Positions 37,350 to 46,048 of a stretch of DNA of 64,000 nt are shown piece after piece (positions within the stretch are counted from its first letter, which is position 1; each line of letters starts with the position of its first letter). The stretch is from Allostella sp. ATCC 35155 (GTDB taxonomy: Bacteria; Pseudomonadota; Alphaproteobacteria; ATCC43930; Allostellaceae), in assembly GCA_006738865.1 (NCBI GenBank), contig AP019701.1, positions 3,220,001 through 3,284,000 on the forward strand, given 5' to 3'. Under the pieces are notes generated by a model, which was given only the letters and a program-made list of their open reading frames with translations, had not been told where the DNA came from and did no database searches. A program made the translations under genes and the position numbers.

Positions 37350-38930
37350 CTACAGCATCGCCTCCAGCACCGGCAGCCGGTCGGCCTCGCCGGCCGGCTT
37401 GTCCCAACGGATGCGGGCGACGCGCGGGAAGCGCATGGCGAGGCCCGACTTGTGGCGGGTCGAGCGCTGGACGCCGTCGAAGGCGATCTCCAGCACCAGC
37501 CCCGGCTCGACCTCGCGGACGGGGCCGAAGCGGTTGGTCGTGTGGTTGCGCACCCAGCGGTCGAGCTGCTGCAGCTCGTCGTCGGTGAAGCCGAAATAGG
37601 CCTTGCCGACGGGCACCAGCTCGCCCGCCTCGGTCCACAGGCCGAAGGTGTAGTCCGAATAGAAGGACGAGCGCTTGCCGTGGCCGCGCTGGGCGTACAT
37701 CAGCACGCAGTCGACGGTCAGCGGATCGCGCTTCCACTTGTACCAATGGCCCTTCGGCCGGCCGGAGAGGTAGGGGCTGGCGCGCCGCTTCAGCATCAGC
37801 CCCTCGATCGCCGCCGCCCGTGCCCCGGCCCGCAGCTCCGTCAGCTCGGGCCAGGTGGTGAAGCCGATGAGCGGCGACAGGTCCATGCGCGCCGGCCGGC
37901 GGTCGGAAAACCAGGTCTCCAGCCGCTCCCGGCGGGCGTCGAAGGCGAGCCCGCGCAGATCCTCCTCGCCGTCGACCAGAATGTCGTAGAGCCGGATCCA
38001 GGCCGGGTGGCTGGTCAGCAGCTTCGTGCCGACGGTCTTGCGGTTGAGGCGCTGCTGGAGGTCCGAGAACGGGGCGACCGTGCCGTCGCGGACGACCAGC
38101 AGTTCGCCATCGAGCACGGCGCGGAAATCGAGCGTCGCCACCAGGTCGGGAAAGGCGCCGCCGACATCCTCGCCGGTGCGCGAGAAGAGCCGCCGCTCGG
38201 CACCGGTCGCCGCCACCTGGACCCGGATGCCGTCCCATTTCCATTCGGCCGCATACTCGGCCGGCGCCATCGCGTCGAGTTCGCCCTCCTCCAGCGGATG
38301 GGACAGCATCATCGGCCGGAAGCGGGCGGCCGCCTCCGGGTCCGGCCGGTCGCCGGCGCCGGTGACCCAGGCGAAGAGCGGCTCGTAGGGCGGCCGCAGG
38401 CCGTGCCACACCTCCTCGACCGCCTCCACCGGAACCTCGCCCAGCCCGGCGACGGCGGTCTTGGCGATGCGTTCGGAGACGCCGACCCGCATCCCGCCGG
38501 TCACCAGCTTGAGGAGGGCCCAGCGGCCCGTCGCATCGAGCTGGTCAAGCCAGCCCGCGACCAGCGCCGGCACCTCGGCGCGGCTGGCGGCGGTCAGCTC
38601 GGCCACCACCTCGGCCAGGGTCGGTGGGGGCGCGTTGCGCCGCTCCGCGACCGCATCGGGCGCCGGCCAGATCAGGGCCGTCGTCTCGGCGAGGTCGCCG
38701 ACGAAATCGTAGGACCAGGTGAAGAGGACGGGATCGACCCGCTCGGCGACCAGCGCCCGGATCATCGCCGGCTTGGCCGACGGCAGGTCGATGCCGCCCG
38801 TCAGCGCCGCCAGGGCCCAGCCGCGCTCGGGGTCCGGTAGCTCGGCGAAGTGATCGCGGAGAAGGCGCAGCTTGCCGTTGCGCGACGGCGTGAAGGCGAG
38901 CGCGTCGAGCAGGCGGGCGAAGCGGTTCAC
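37350..38930 (-). CDS. ATP-dependent DNA ligase (ligase-associated repair cluster)
   Basis: A 526-residue ATP-dependent ligase. An N-terminal DNA-binding domain (about residues 1-190) precedes the nucleotidyltransferase core with motif I Lys in EWKWDGIRVQ near residue 232, motif III LDGELLV, motif IV EGLMLKR and motif V YKWKRDP; an OB domain follows. It is of the LigB/LigC-like stand-alone kind found with a metallo-beta-lactamase exonuclease, Lhr helicase and PdeM. The start is GTG at 38930, overlapping the exonuclease stop (GTGA). No Ku gene is in the window. Confidence 0.93.
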   Translation of the reverse strand: MNRFARLLDALAFTPSRNGKLRLLRDHFAELPDPERGWALAALTGGIDLPSAKPAMIRALVAERVDPVLFTWSYDFVGDLAETTALIWPAPDAVAERRNAPPPTLAEVVAELTAASRAEVPALVAGWLDQLDATGRWALLKLVTGGMRVGVSERIAKTAVAGLGEVPVEAVEEVWHGLRPPYEPLFAWVTGAGDRPDPEAAARFRPMMLSHPLEEGELDAMAPAEYAAEWKWDGIRVQVAATGAERRLFSRTGEDVGGAFPDLVATLDFRAVLDGELLVVRDGTVAPFSDLQQRLNRKTVGTKLLTSHPAWIRLYDILVDGEEDLRGLAFDARRERLETWFSDRRPARMDLSPLIGFTTWPELTELRAGARAAAIEGLMLKRRASPYLSGRPKGHWYKWKRDPLTVDCVLMYAQRGHGKRSSFYSDYTFGLWTEAGELVPVGKAYFGFTDDELQQLDRWVRNHTTNRFGPVREVEPGLVLEIAFDGVQRSTRHKSGLAMRFPRVARIRWDKPAGEADRLPVLEAML

Positions 38931-39958
38931 GACCCCTCTTCCTCGAAGCCGACGAGGGCGAGGGCCCGGGCATCGATGCCCATGCCGCGGGCGGCATGGA
39001 CCAGCGCCTCCTCGCGCCCGTGCGTCACCCACACCCGCGGGGCGCCGACATCGCGCAGGGTCGCCAGCAGCTCGTCCCAGTCGGCATGGTCGGAGATGAC
39101 CAGCGGCAGCTCGACGCCGCGCTGGCGCGCCCGCTGGCGCACGCCCATCCAACCCGACGCCATGGCCACGATGGGATCAGCGAGGCGCCGCGCCCAGCGG
39201 TCGGCGATGGCACTGGGCGGGGCCAGCACGATCGCGCCGGCCAGCCGCTCGCGCGCGGCCATCGTCGCGGGCTCGACCGGCCCGACTTCGACTCCGAGTT
39301 CGCCATAGAGGCGGGTCAGCCCCTCCAGCGCACCATGCAGATGCACCGGCCGGTCGTAGCCGGCCTCGCGCAGCAGGCGCAGCAGGCGCTGGCATTTGCC
39401 CAGCGCATAGACCCCGACGACGATCGTCCGGTCGGGATTGCGACGGTGCTGCTCCAGGAGGCGCGCGACCTCATGGGCATCGTCGGGGTGGCGGAAGACC
39501 GGCAGGCCGAACGTCGCCTCGGTCACGAAAACGTCGCAGGGCACCGGCTCGAAGGCAGGGCAGGTCGGGTCGCGGCGGCGCTTGTAGTCGCCCGAGACGA
39601 CGACGCGGCTGCCGCCATGCTCCAGGACCGCCTGGGCGGAGCCGAGGATATGGCCGGCCGGGGCCAGCCGCAGCCGGACATCGCCGAGCGACAGCGTCTC
39701 GCCCAGCGCCAGCGCCTGGGTGCGGCCGGCGAAGCCCGCGCCGTAGCGGCTGGCCATGATCGCCAGCGTCTCGGCCGTCGCCAGCACCTGCCCATGGCCG
39801 GCGCGGGCATGGTCGGCGTGCCCGTGGGTGACGACGGCCCGCGCGACCGGGCGAGTGGGGTCGACATGGAGATCGGCCGGGGCGCAATAGAGCCCCTCGG
39901 GCCGGACCATCAGCCAGTCTTCCGGCCGGACGCGGCCGGCGGGCACGGATTGCGTCAT
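38927..39958 (-). CDS. Ligase-associated DNA exonuclease (metallo-beta-lactamase/beta-CASP type)
   Basis: A 343-residue enzyme of the SNM1/Artemis-like family. The metal site begins THGHADHA (about residues 44-51), with GHILGSAQAVLE (about 100) and SGDYKRRRDPTCP (about 122) next; the beta-CASP part has VGVYALGKCQRLLRLL and ISDHADWDELL near the C-terminus. It is expected to process DNA ends before ligation. It is coupled to the ligase gene. The start at 39958 precedes the family's LMVRPEGLYC segment. Confidence 0.93.
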   Translation of the reverse strand: MTQSVPAGRVRPEDWLMVRPEGLYCAPADLHVDPTRPVARAVVTHGHADHARAGHGQVLATAETLAIMASRYGAGFAGRTQALALGETLSLGDVRLRLAPAGHILGSAQAVLEHGGSRVVVSGDYKRRRDPTCPAFEPVPCDVFVTEATFGLPVFRHPDDAHEVARLLEQHRRNPDRTIVVGVYALGKCQRLLRLLREAGYDRPVHLHGALEGLTRLYGELGVEVGPVEPATMAARERLAGAIVLAPPSAIADRWARRLADPIVAMASGWMGVRQRARQRGVELPLVISDHADWDELLATLRDVGAPRVWVTHGREEALVHAARGMGIDARALALVGFEEEGS

Positions 39959-40039
39959 GGCCCGGAATATGGGCGGGCGCCGTTCGGTTGCCACGCCCGG
40001 AGGCCCCGCCTATGGTGCGGCCACCCCAACGGACCCCCG

Positions 40040-40462
40040 ATGTTCACGCTCGATTCCCGTCTCGCCGAAGACACGTTTCCCGTCACCCGCCTCGCCCTCT
40101 GCGAAGTCCGCCTGATGGACGAGCCGTCCTGGCCCTGGCTGATCCTCGTGCCCGCGCTGCCGGACATCCGCGAGATCACCGATCTCGGGCAGGACGACCG
40201 CACGCGCCTGATGGAAGAGATCATCCAGGCCGAGCGCGTGCTGCAACGACTCTATGCCCCGGACAAGCTGAATGTGGCCGCACTCGGCAACATGGTTCCC
40301 CAGCTGCATGTGCATGTGATCGCGCGGCGGACCGACGATCCCGCCTGGCCGCGGCCGGTGTGGGGCGCCCTGCCCCGCAGCCGCCATCCCGCAGGCCGTG
40401 GCCAGGCCGAAGCCGCGCGGATCGCAGCTGCGTTCGCCGAGCCGGCGGCGGCCGATGGCTGA
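40040..40462 (+). CDS. HIT-family hydrolase with variant triad
   Basis: A 140-residue HIT-domain protein. The motif reads QLHVHVIAR (about residues 96-104): with the HIT pattern H-x-H-x-H-x-x the first His is Gln while the second (catalytic) and third are kept. DxxxF and an N-terminal strand pattern precede it. HIT proteins hydrolyse nucleoside phosphoramidates or dinucleotides. It is divergent from the exonuclease gene (81 bp) and its stop overlaps the next gene's start by 8 bases. Confidence 0.88.
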   Translation: MFTLDSRLAEDTFPVTRLALCEVRLMDEPSWPWLILVPALPDIREITDLGQDDRTRLMEEIIQAERVLQRLYAPDKLNVAALGNMVPQLHVHVIARRTDDPAWPRPVWGALPRSRHPAGRGQAEAARIAAAFAEPAAADG

Positions 40463-41894
40463 GCCGGCAGCCGAGGCCCGGCGCATCGTCGGCAAGGTGC
40501 AGCGCGCGCCCTATCCAACCGCGGAGGACGCGCTGGCCCTTGTCGACCGCCTGAAGCGGGAGCGCAAGCCCGAGCGCGCGCTCGAAGCGGCGATCCACGG
40601 AGTGCAGCAGTTCCCGGTCGACGTCGAACTCCTGCGGCAGACGGGCAGCCTCGCCGAGCAGCTGGTCGGCGACGAGCCGGACCGGGCGACGCTCTATGCC
40701 CGCATCGCCGTCCGCAGCTTCCGCCGGGCGGCGCGGATCGTTCCCGGCGATCCCGAGATCGCCGCGGGCTATGCCCGGATGCTCGATCGCCGCGGCAATC
40801 GGGACGGTGCCCGGGAGGCGCTCGAACCGCATCTCGGCCAGACTCCTCCCCATCCGGAGATCGCGATGGCCTTCGCCACCCTGGCGCCTGGCCGTGGCGA
40901 GACCGACCGTGCCCTGGACCTGCTGGACGCCGCGATCGCCGTGCGCGAGACGATCCGCCTGCGCCATGCCCAGGCGCGCCTGCTGGATCGTGCCGGCCGC
41001 TACGAGGAATCCTTCGCCGCCGCCCGTCGCGGCAACGAACTGGTGGCGATCTCGCAGCGCGCCAGCCGCTTCCGGCCCGGCCTGCTGACCGCCACCGTCG
41101 ACGCCGTCATCGCGGCCACGCCGGCTGACGCCATGCGACAGGTGCCCCGGATCGACCGTCGCTCGGAACTGCCGGTCTTCATCGTCGGCATGGGCCGGTC
41201 AGGAACCACGCTCGTCGAACAGATCATCGCCGGCCACCCGCAGGCGCACGGCGGCGGCGAGCGCCGGGCCGTGCAGCGCGCGGCCGCCGCCGTCTCGAAG
41301 CTGTCGCGCCGGCAATATCCGGCCGGAATCACCGAATGGACGGTGGGCGACCTGGAGCGGATCCACGACCAGTTCATCGCCCAGCTCCGCGACCTGGCAC
41401 CGGACGCGCTGCGCGTGTCGGACAAGCTGCCGCAGAACTTCCTGCGGCTGGCCGACATCCAGCGGCTGCTGCCCGGTGCCCGCATCATCCACACCCAGCG
41501 CAACCCGCTCGACGTCTGCATCTCGGCCTACTACCAGGACCAGAAGATCCCGGCGATGGAGCCGTGGGATCTCTACCGGGCCGGCTTGTGCTACCGCGAA
41601 TATGAGCGGCTGATGGCTCATTTCCGGGCGGCGCTCGACCTGCCGATCCTCGATGTCCGCTACGAGGATCTGGTGGCCCGGCCCGAGGAGGAGGCCCGGC
41701 GCATCATCGCCTTCCTCGGCCTGCCCTGGGATCCGGCCTGCCTTGCCGTCGAACAGAACCGGCGCATCGTCGACACCTCGAACTACGAGGCCGTGCGGCG
41801 GCCCATCCATGGCGAAGCCGTGGACCGCTGGCGCCGCTACGAGCGCCATCTGGAGCCGCTGCGGCGCGGGCTCGCCGGGCTGCCGCCGGAATAG
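40455..41894 (+). CDS. TPR-repeat sulfotransferase
   Basis: A 479-residue protein. Residues about 15-230 are TPR-like helix pairs (PERALEAAIHGVQQFP; GYARMLDRRGNRDGAREAL; ALDLLDAAIAVRE; LDRAGRYEESFAAARRG). The sulfotransferase domain follows, with the PAPS 5'-phosphosulfate loop GMGRSGTTLVEQI (about 242-254) and 3'-phosphate motif QRNPLDVCISAYYQD (about 345-359). It should move sulfate from PAPS to an unknown acceptor, perhaps protein or glycan. It is coupled to the HIT gene and followed after 47 bases by the lhr-type helicase. Confidence 0.9.
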   Translation: MAEPAAEARRIVGKVQRAPYPTAEDALALVDRLKRERKPERALEAAIHGVQQFPVDVELLRQTGSLAEQLVGDEPDRATLYARIAVRSFRRAARIVPGDPEIAAGYARMLDRRGNRDGAREALEPHLGQTPPHPEIAMAFATLAPGRGETDRALDLLDAAIAVRETIRLRHAQARLLDRAGRYEESFAAARRGNELVAISQRASRFRPGLLTATVDAVIAATPADAMRQVPRIDRRSELPVFIVGMGRSGTTLVEQIIAGHPQAHGGGERRAVQRAAAAVSKLSRRQYPAGITEWTVGDLERIHDQFIAQLRDLAPDALRVSDKLPQNFLRLADIQRLLPGARIIHTQRNPLDVCISAYYQDQKIPAMEPWDLYRAGLCYREYERLMAHFRAALDLPILDVRYEDLVARPEEEARRIIAFLGLPWDPACLAVEQNRRIVDTSNYEAVRRPIHGEAVDRWRRYERHLEPLRRGLAGLPPE

Positions 41895-41941
41895 CCGCCT
41901 GGACTTCGCCGGCCGCCGCGACCAGATCGCTGCTCCGGACG

Positions 41942-44374
41942 ATGTCGACCGCCCCTGCCCTGCTGCCCGAGCCCTTCCGCGCCTGGTTTGCCGCCCGCGG
42001 CTGGTCGCCCCACGCCTATCAGCTCGCGATGGTCGAGGCGGCGACCGCCGGTGACTCCGCCCTGCTGATCGCGCCGACGGGCGGCGGCAAGACGCTGGCC
42101 GGATTCCTGCCGTCGCTGATCGAACTGGCGGCTGCGCCGGCGCCCGGCCTGCATACGCTCTACATATCGCCGCTGAAGGCGCTCGCCGTCGACGTGCAGC
42201 GCAATCTCCAGGCGCCGATCGCCGAACTCGGCCTGCCGGTCACGGTCGAGACGCGGACCGGCGACACGCCGGCGTCCCGGCGCGCACGGCAGCGGCTGCG
42301 GCCGCCGCAGATGCTGATGACGACGCCCGAATCGCTGGCGCTGATGCTGTCCTACGCGGATGCGCCGACCCTGTTCGGGCGGCTGTCGGTCGTGGTGGTC
42401 GACGAGGTCCACGCCCTGGCCGGCACCAAGCGCGGCGACCTCCTGGCGCTCGGGCTGGCGCGGCTCGGCGCCCTGGCGCCCGCCAGCCGCCGGGTCGGGC
42501 TGTCGGCGACCGTGGCCTGGCCCGATGCGCTGGAACAGTGGATCGGCGCCGGCCGCGGCCATGTCCGCCGCATCGTCGGCGGCGCTGCGGCAGCCGCCGA
42601 CGTCTCGATCCTCGTTCCCGAGGGTCGGCTGCCCTGGGGCGGGCACATGGCGGTCCATGCCATGCCCGCGGTCTATCGCGCCATCGCCGAAGCCGGTACC
42701 ACCATCGTCTTCGTCAACACCCGGGCGCAGGCCGAGATCGTCTTCCAGGAGCTGTGGCGCCTGAACGCGGCGAACCTGCCGATCGCGCTGCACCACGGCA
42801 GCCTCGCCGTCGAGCAGCGCCGCCGCGTCGAGGCGGCGATGGCCGAAGGCAGGCTTCGGGCCGTGGTCGCGACCTCGTCCCTGGACCTCGGGATCGACTG
42901 GGCGGCCGTCGACCTCGTGATCCAGGTCGGTGCGCCCAAGGGTGCCAGCCGCCTCGTGCAGCGCATCGGCCGCTCCAACCACCGGCTCGACCGGCCGAGC
43001 CGCGCCATACTGGTGCCCGCCAACCGCTTCGAGGTGCTGGAGTGCAGCGCCGCGCTCGACGCGGTCGCCGCCGGCACCCTCGACGGCCAGGCGCCGCGGC
43101 CGGGTGCCCTCGACGTCCTCGCCCAGCACGTCCTGGGCACCGCCTGTGCCGGCCCGTTCGGTGCCGATACGCTGTATGTCGAGGTGGCCGCGACCCAACC
43201 CTTTGCCGGCCTCGCCCGGGCCGAGTTCGATGCCGTCGTCCGGTATGTCGAGGATGGTGGCTATGCGCTCGGCGGCTACGAGCAATGGCGGCGGCTGGCG
43301 CGGCTGCCCGACGGTCGGCTGGCCCTTGCGCATCCGGCGATCGCCCGACGCTATCGCATGAATGTCGGTACGATCGTCGAGGCCACCACGCTCAAGGTGC
43401 GCCTCGGCCGCGGCCGCGTGCTGGGCGAGGTCGAGGAGTATTTCGCGCTTGGCCTGACTCCCGGGGACACCTTCCTCTTCGCCGGCCGGCTGCTGCGTTT
43501 CGAGGGCATCCGCGACATGGCCGTCGAGGCGCGGCCGGCCAGCGGCGACCAGCCCAAGATCCCGGCCTATGCCGGCGGGCGCATGCCGCTGACGACGCAC
43601 CTCGCCGACCGGGTGCGCGCGATGCTGGCCGATCCCGGTCAATGGGATCGCCTGCCCGGCCCCGTCCACGAGTGGCTCGACCTGCAGCGGCACCGTTCCG
43701 CGCTGCCCGGCAGCGACGACCTGCTCGTCGAGACGTTCCCGCGCGGCGCCCTGCACTACATGGTCGCCTATTGCTTCGAGGGGCGGAACGCGCACCAGAC
43801 GCTGGGAATGCTGCTGACCCGCCGGATGGAACGGGCCGGGCTGAAGCCACTGGGGTTCGTTGCGACCGACTATGTCGTCGCGACCTGGAGCCTGGAGCCG
43901 GTGCGCGACCCGGCGCCGCTGTTCGACGAGGAGATGCTGGGCGACGATCTGGAGGAGTGGATGGCGGAATCGACGCTGCTGAAGCGCACCTTCCGCAACG
44001 TCGCGGTGATCGCCGGCCTGATCGAGCGCCGGCATCCGGGACAGGAGAAGTCCGGCCGGCAGGTCACCTTCAATTCCGACCTGATCTACGACGTGCTGCG
44101 CCGGCACGAGCCGGACCACATCCTGCTACGCGCCACGCGGGCGGACGCGGCCGAGGGGCTGACCGACGTGCGCCGGCTGGGTCGGCTCCTGGCGCGGGCG
44201 CGCGGGCGGGTGCTGCATCGCCCCCTGCCCCGCATCTCGCCGCTGGCGGTACCGGTCCTGCTGGAGATCGGTCGCGAGGGCGTCGAGGGTGCCCGCGACC
44301 ACCTGCTGGAAGAGACGGCCGCGGCACTGGTCGCCGAAATGGAAGCCGGCCCGGACGCGCCCGCCATTTCCTGA
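41942..44374 (+). CDS. Ligase-associated DEXH-box helicase (Lhr type)
   Basis: An 810-residue Lhr-family helicase. Motif I APTGGGKTLAG (about residues 41-51), motif Ia SPLKAL, motif II DEVH (about 152), motif III LSATVAW, motif VI QRIGRSNHR (about 340), then a winged helix and the Lhr-core beta region. The C-terminal Lhr extension is short, as in the ligase-associated subgroup. It unwinds DNA or DNA:RNA hybrids in repair. It belongs with the ligase, exonuclease and PdeM genes although two unrelated-looking genes separate them. Confidence 0.94.
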   Translation: MSTAPALLPEPFRAWFAARGWSPHAYQLAMVEAATAGDSALLIAPTGGGKTLAGFLPSLIELAAAPAPGLHTLYISPLKALAVDVQRNLQAPIAELGLPVTVETRTGDTPASRRARQRLRPPQMLMTTPESLALMLSYADAPTLFGRLSVVVVDEVHALAGTKRGDLLALGLARLGALAPASRRVGLSATVAWPDALEQWIGAGRGHVRRIVGGAAAAADVSILVPEGRLPWGGHMAVHAMPAVYRAIAEAGTTIVFVNTRAQAEIVFQELWRLNAANLPIALHHGSLAVEQRRRVEAAMAEGRLRAVVATSSLDLGIDWAAVDLVIQVGAPKGASRLVQRIGRSNHRLDRPSRAILVPANRFEVLECSAALDAVAAGTLDGQAPRPGALDVLAQHVLGTACAGPFGADTLYVEVAATQPFAGLARAEFDAVVRYVEDGGYALGGYEQWRRLARLPDGRLALAHPAIARRYRMNVGTIVEATTLKVRLGRGRVLGEVEEYFALGLTPGDTFLFAGRLLRFEGIRDMAVEARPASGDQPKIPAYAGGRMPLTTHLADRVRAMLADPGQWDRLPGPVHEWLDLQRHRSALPGSDDLLVETFPRGALHYMVAYCFEGRNAHQTLGMLLTRRMERAGLKPLGFVATDYVVATWSLEPVRDPAPLFDEEMLGDDLEEWMAESTLLKRTFRNVAVIAGLIERRHPGQEKSGRQVTFNSDLIYDVLRRHEPDHILLRATRADAAEGLTDVRRLGRLLARARGRVLHRPLPRISPLAVPVLLEIGREGVEGARDHLLEETAAALVAEMEAGPDAPAIS

Positions 44375-44417
44375 CGGGGCCTCCGGGCCGGCATCGTCGA
44401 TCGGCCACGATTAGCGT

Positions 44418-44786
44418 CTATTCGCCCGGCTCGGGTCCGCGGCTGTTGCGGTTGTAGCGGGCGGCGTCGCGCTCGGTCTGCCCGCCGCTGTAGCCGTACG
44501 GCGCACTCGACGAGGGCGGCGGGGGCCGGTATGCCGGCGGCCGCTGCGGCGGGGCCGGGCGATACTCGCTGCGCCGCGGCGCGGGGCGATAGTCCCGCCG
44601 GTCGTCGTATCGCGGCGGCCGGTAGTCCGGACGATCGTAGTAGTAGCCGGGGCTGCTGTAGGTCGGGCCATAGTATGTGCCCGACACATAGCCCGACGGG
44701 CCATAGCCGTAGCCGTCATAGTAGGGGTCGTAACAGCCGGCCAGCGCCAATAGCGCCGGCAGGGCGACGAGAGCGCGCAGGCGCAT
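44418..44786 (-). CDS. Tyr/Pro/Arg-rich lipoprotein
   Basis: A 122-residue protein with a lipoprotein signal (LLALAGC, Cys at residue 18). The mature part is low complexity: first Tyr/Gly/Ser (YDPYYDGYGYGPSGYVSG), then Tyr/Arg/Pro/Asp (DRPDYRPPRYDDRRDYRP), and a Pro-rich tail. No family is recognised. GAGGAG lies before the ATG. It is followed in the upstream direction by another Tyr/Pro-rich lipoprotein gene, 32 bases away, so the two probably form an envelope-protein operon. Confidence 0.75.
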   Translation of the reverse strand: MRLRALVALPALLALAGCYDPYYDGYGYGPSGYVSGTYYGPTYSSPGYYYDRPDYRPPRYDDRRDYRPAPRRSEYRPAPPQRPPAYRPPPPSSSAPYGYSGGQTERDAARYNRNSRGPEPGE

Positions 44787-44818
44787 GGCGATGTCTCCTC
44801 GGATCTGCTCCGCCCGGC

Positions 44819-45151
44819 TCAGTAGCGGGGCGGATAATAGTAGTAACCGGGCGGGGGCGGAGGCGGCGGGTAGTAGCCCGGCGGCGGATAGGGACCGTAG
44901 CCGTAGTAGCTGTTGTAGTAGTCCCGCTCGTCCGCGGAGCGGCCGATGCTGTTGCCGACCGCGGCGCCGAGCAGCGACCCGACGGCCGCGCCGGCGACAC
45001 GGCCGCCACCGCGACCGAACTGCGAGCCGATGACGCCACCGGCCACCGCGCCGACGGCGGTGCCCGCCGTCTCGTTCGGTCCGTAATAGCCGGGCGCACA
45101 GGCAGCCAGCGAGACGGCAGCCAATCCGGCGACGAGCGCGACCTTGATCAT
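44819..45151 (-). CDS. Glycine-zipper lipoprotein with Pro/Tyr tail
   Basis: A 110-residue protein with lipobox SLAAC (Cys at residue 18). A glycine-zipper region spans about residues 28-70 (GTAVGAVAGGVIGSQFGRGG and GSLLGAAVGNSIG), as in the Rickettsia 17-kDa antigen family, predicted to lie in or on the outer membrane. A Tyr/Pro tail ends it (YGPYPPPGYYPPPPP). GGAGGAATTG precedes the ATG. It is divergent from pdeM and upstream of the Tyr-rich lipoprotein. Confidence 0.85.
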   Translation of the reverse strand: MIKVALVAGLAAVSLAACAPGYYGPNETAGTAVGAVAGGVIGSQFGRGGGRVAGAAVGSLLGAAVGNSIGRSADERDYYNSYYGYGPYPPPGYYPPPPPPPGYYYYPPRY

Positions 45152-45283
45152 CAATTCCTCCGCTGGAGGCGGCAACCCTTCGACAACGTCCGGGAGAACC
45201 GGAATGTTCCCCCATGCCGCTGCCCCCGGTCCGCGAATCCACCTAGATTGCGACCGTCGGCGTCCGTCCTGAGAGTAGAGAAT

Positions 45284-45982
45284 ATGGTCACAGCTCCGAT
45301 CGAACTCAACGGCGTGCCGCTGCTGCTCGATCCGGCCGGCGCCGTCGTCTGGCGGGACGGCGGGCTCGTCGTGGTCGCCGACCTGCATCTCGAAAAAGGA
45401 TCGTCCTTCGCCCGCCGCGGCACGATGCTTCCGCCCTACGACACCCAGGCGACGCTGGACCGGCTCGCCCGCCTGCTTCGCCGCTACCAGCCGCGCACGG
45501 TCGTCTGCCTCGGCGACAGCTTCCACGACCCCGACGGTCCGGGCCGTCTGGCGCCGACCGACCGCACGCGGATTGCCGCACTGGCGCGCGGCCGCGACTG
45601 GATCTGGATCACCGGCAATCACGACCCCGTGCTTGCCGCCGACATAGGCGGCCGCAGCGCGGCCGAACTCGCCATCGGGCCGCTGACGTTCCGCCATGAG
45701 GCGCGCAGAGCGGCCGGGCCCGTCCCGGTGCGCGGCGAGGTCAGCGGCCACTTCCATCCCAAGGCGAGTGTCGCGACCAGCGCCCGGCGCGTCTCCGGGC
45801 GCTGCTTCGTCACCGATGGGCAGCGGCTGATCCTGCCCGCCTTCGGCGCCTTTGCCGGCGGCCTCGACGTCCTCGATCCGGCGATCTCCGGCCTCCTGCG
45901 CCGTCAGTTCCTCGCCTTCCTTCTCGGCAGCGACCGCCTGTTCGCCTTCCCGCGCGAGCAGCTCCAGCGTCGCGCCGCCTGA
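45284..45982 (+). CDS. pdeM: Ligase-associated DNA damage response phosphoesterase PdeM
   Basis: A 232-residue calcineurin-like phosphoesterase: motifs ADLHLEKGSSF (about residues 32-42), LGDSFHD (about 76), TGNHDP (about 107) and SGHFHPKA (about 153). PdeM is the fourth member of the ligase-associated repair set. It is separated here from the helicase by two lipoprotein genes on the other strand. The photolyase gene starts 66 bases downstream. Confidence 0.93.
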   Translation: MVTAPIELNGVPLLLDPAGAVVWRDGGLVVVADLHLEKGSSFARRGTMLPPYDTQATLDRLARLLRRYQPRTVVCLGDSFHDPDGPGRLAPTDRTRIAALARGRDWIWITGNHDPVLAADIGGRSAAELAIGPLTFRHEARRAAGPVPVRGEVSGHFHPKASVATSARRVSGRCFVTDGQRLILPAFGAFAGGLDVLDPAISGLLRRQFLAFLLGSDRLFAFPREQLQRRAA

Positions 45983-46012
45983 CGCGCACGCACCGCAGGC
46001 ACGGCCTGCGGG

Positions 46013-46042
46013 TGATCCAGCGGACGCGTTCGCGCGAATAGC
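46013..46042 (+). promoter_or_regulatory. Candidate RpoE/ChrR-type (ECF11) promoter of the photolyase operon
   Basis: TGATCC (46013-46018), then AATAGC centred at 46037-46042. TGATCC is the -35 box of Rhodobacter RpoE promoters, which answer to singlet oxygen; the TA step is 20 bases after it, as in the rpoE promoter as I recall it. The ATG follows only 7 bases after the -10, so the leader would be very short or absent. No rpoE-chrR pair lies in the window, so this is a motif match only. Confidence 0.4.
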
Positions 46043-46048
46043 GAGTGC

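Noticed and set aside
41837-44119. A 760-codon minus-strand frame
   Set aside because: It is antisense to the Lhr-type helicase, which has all its motifs.
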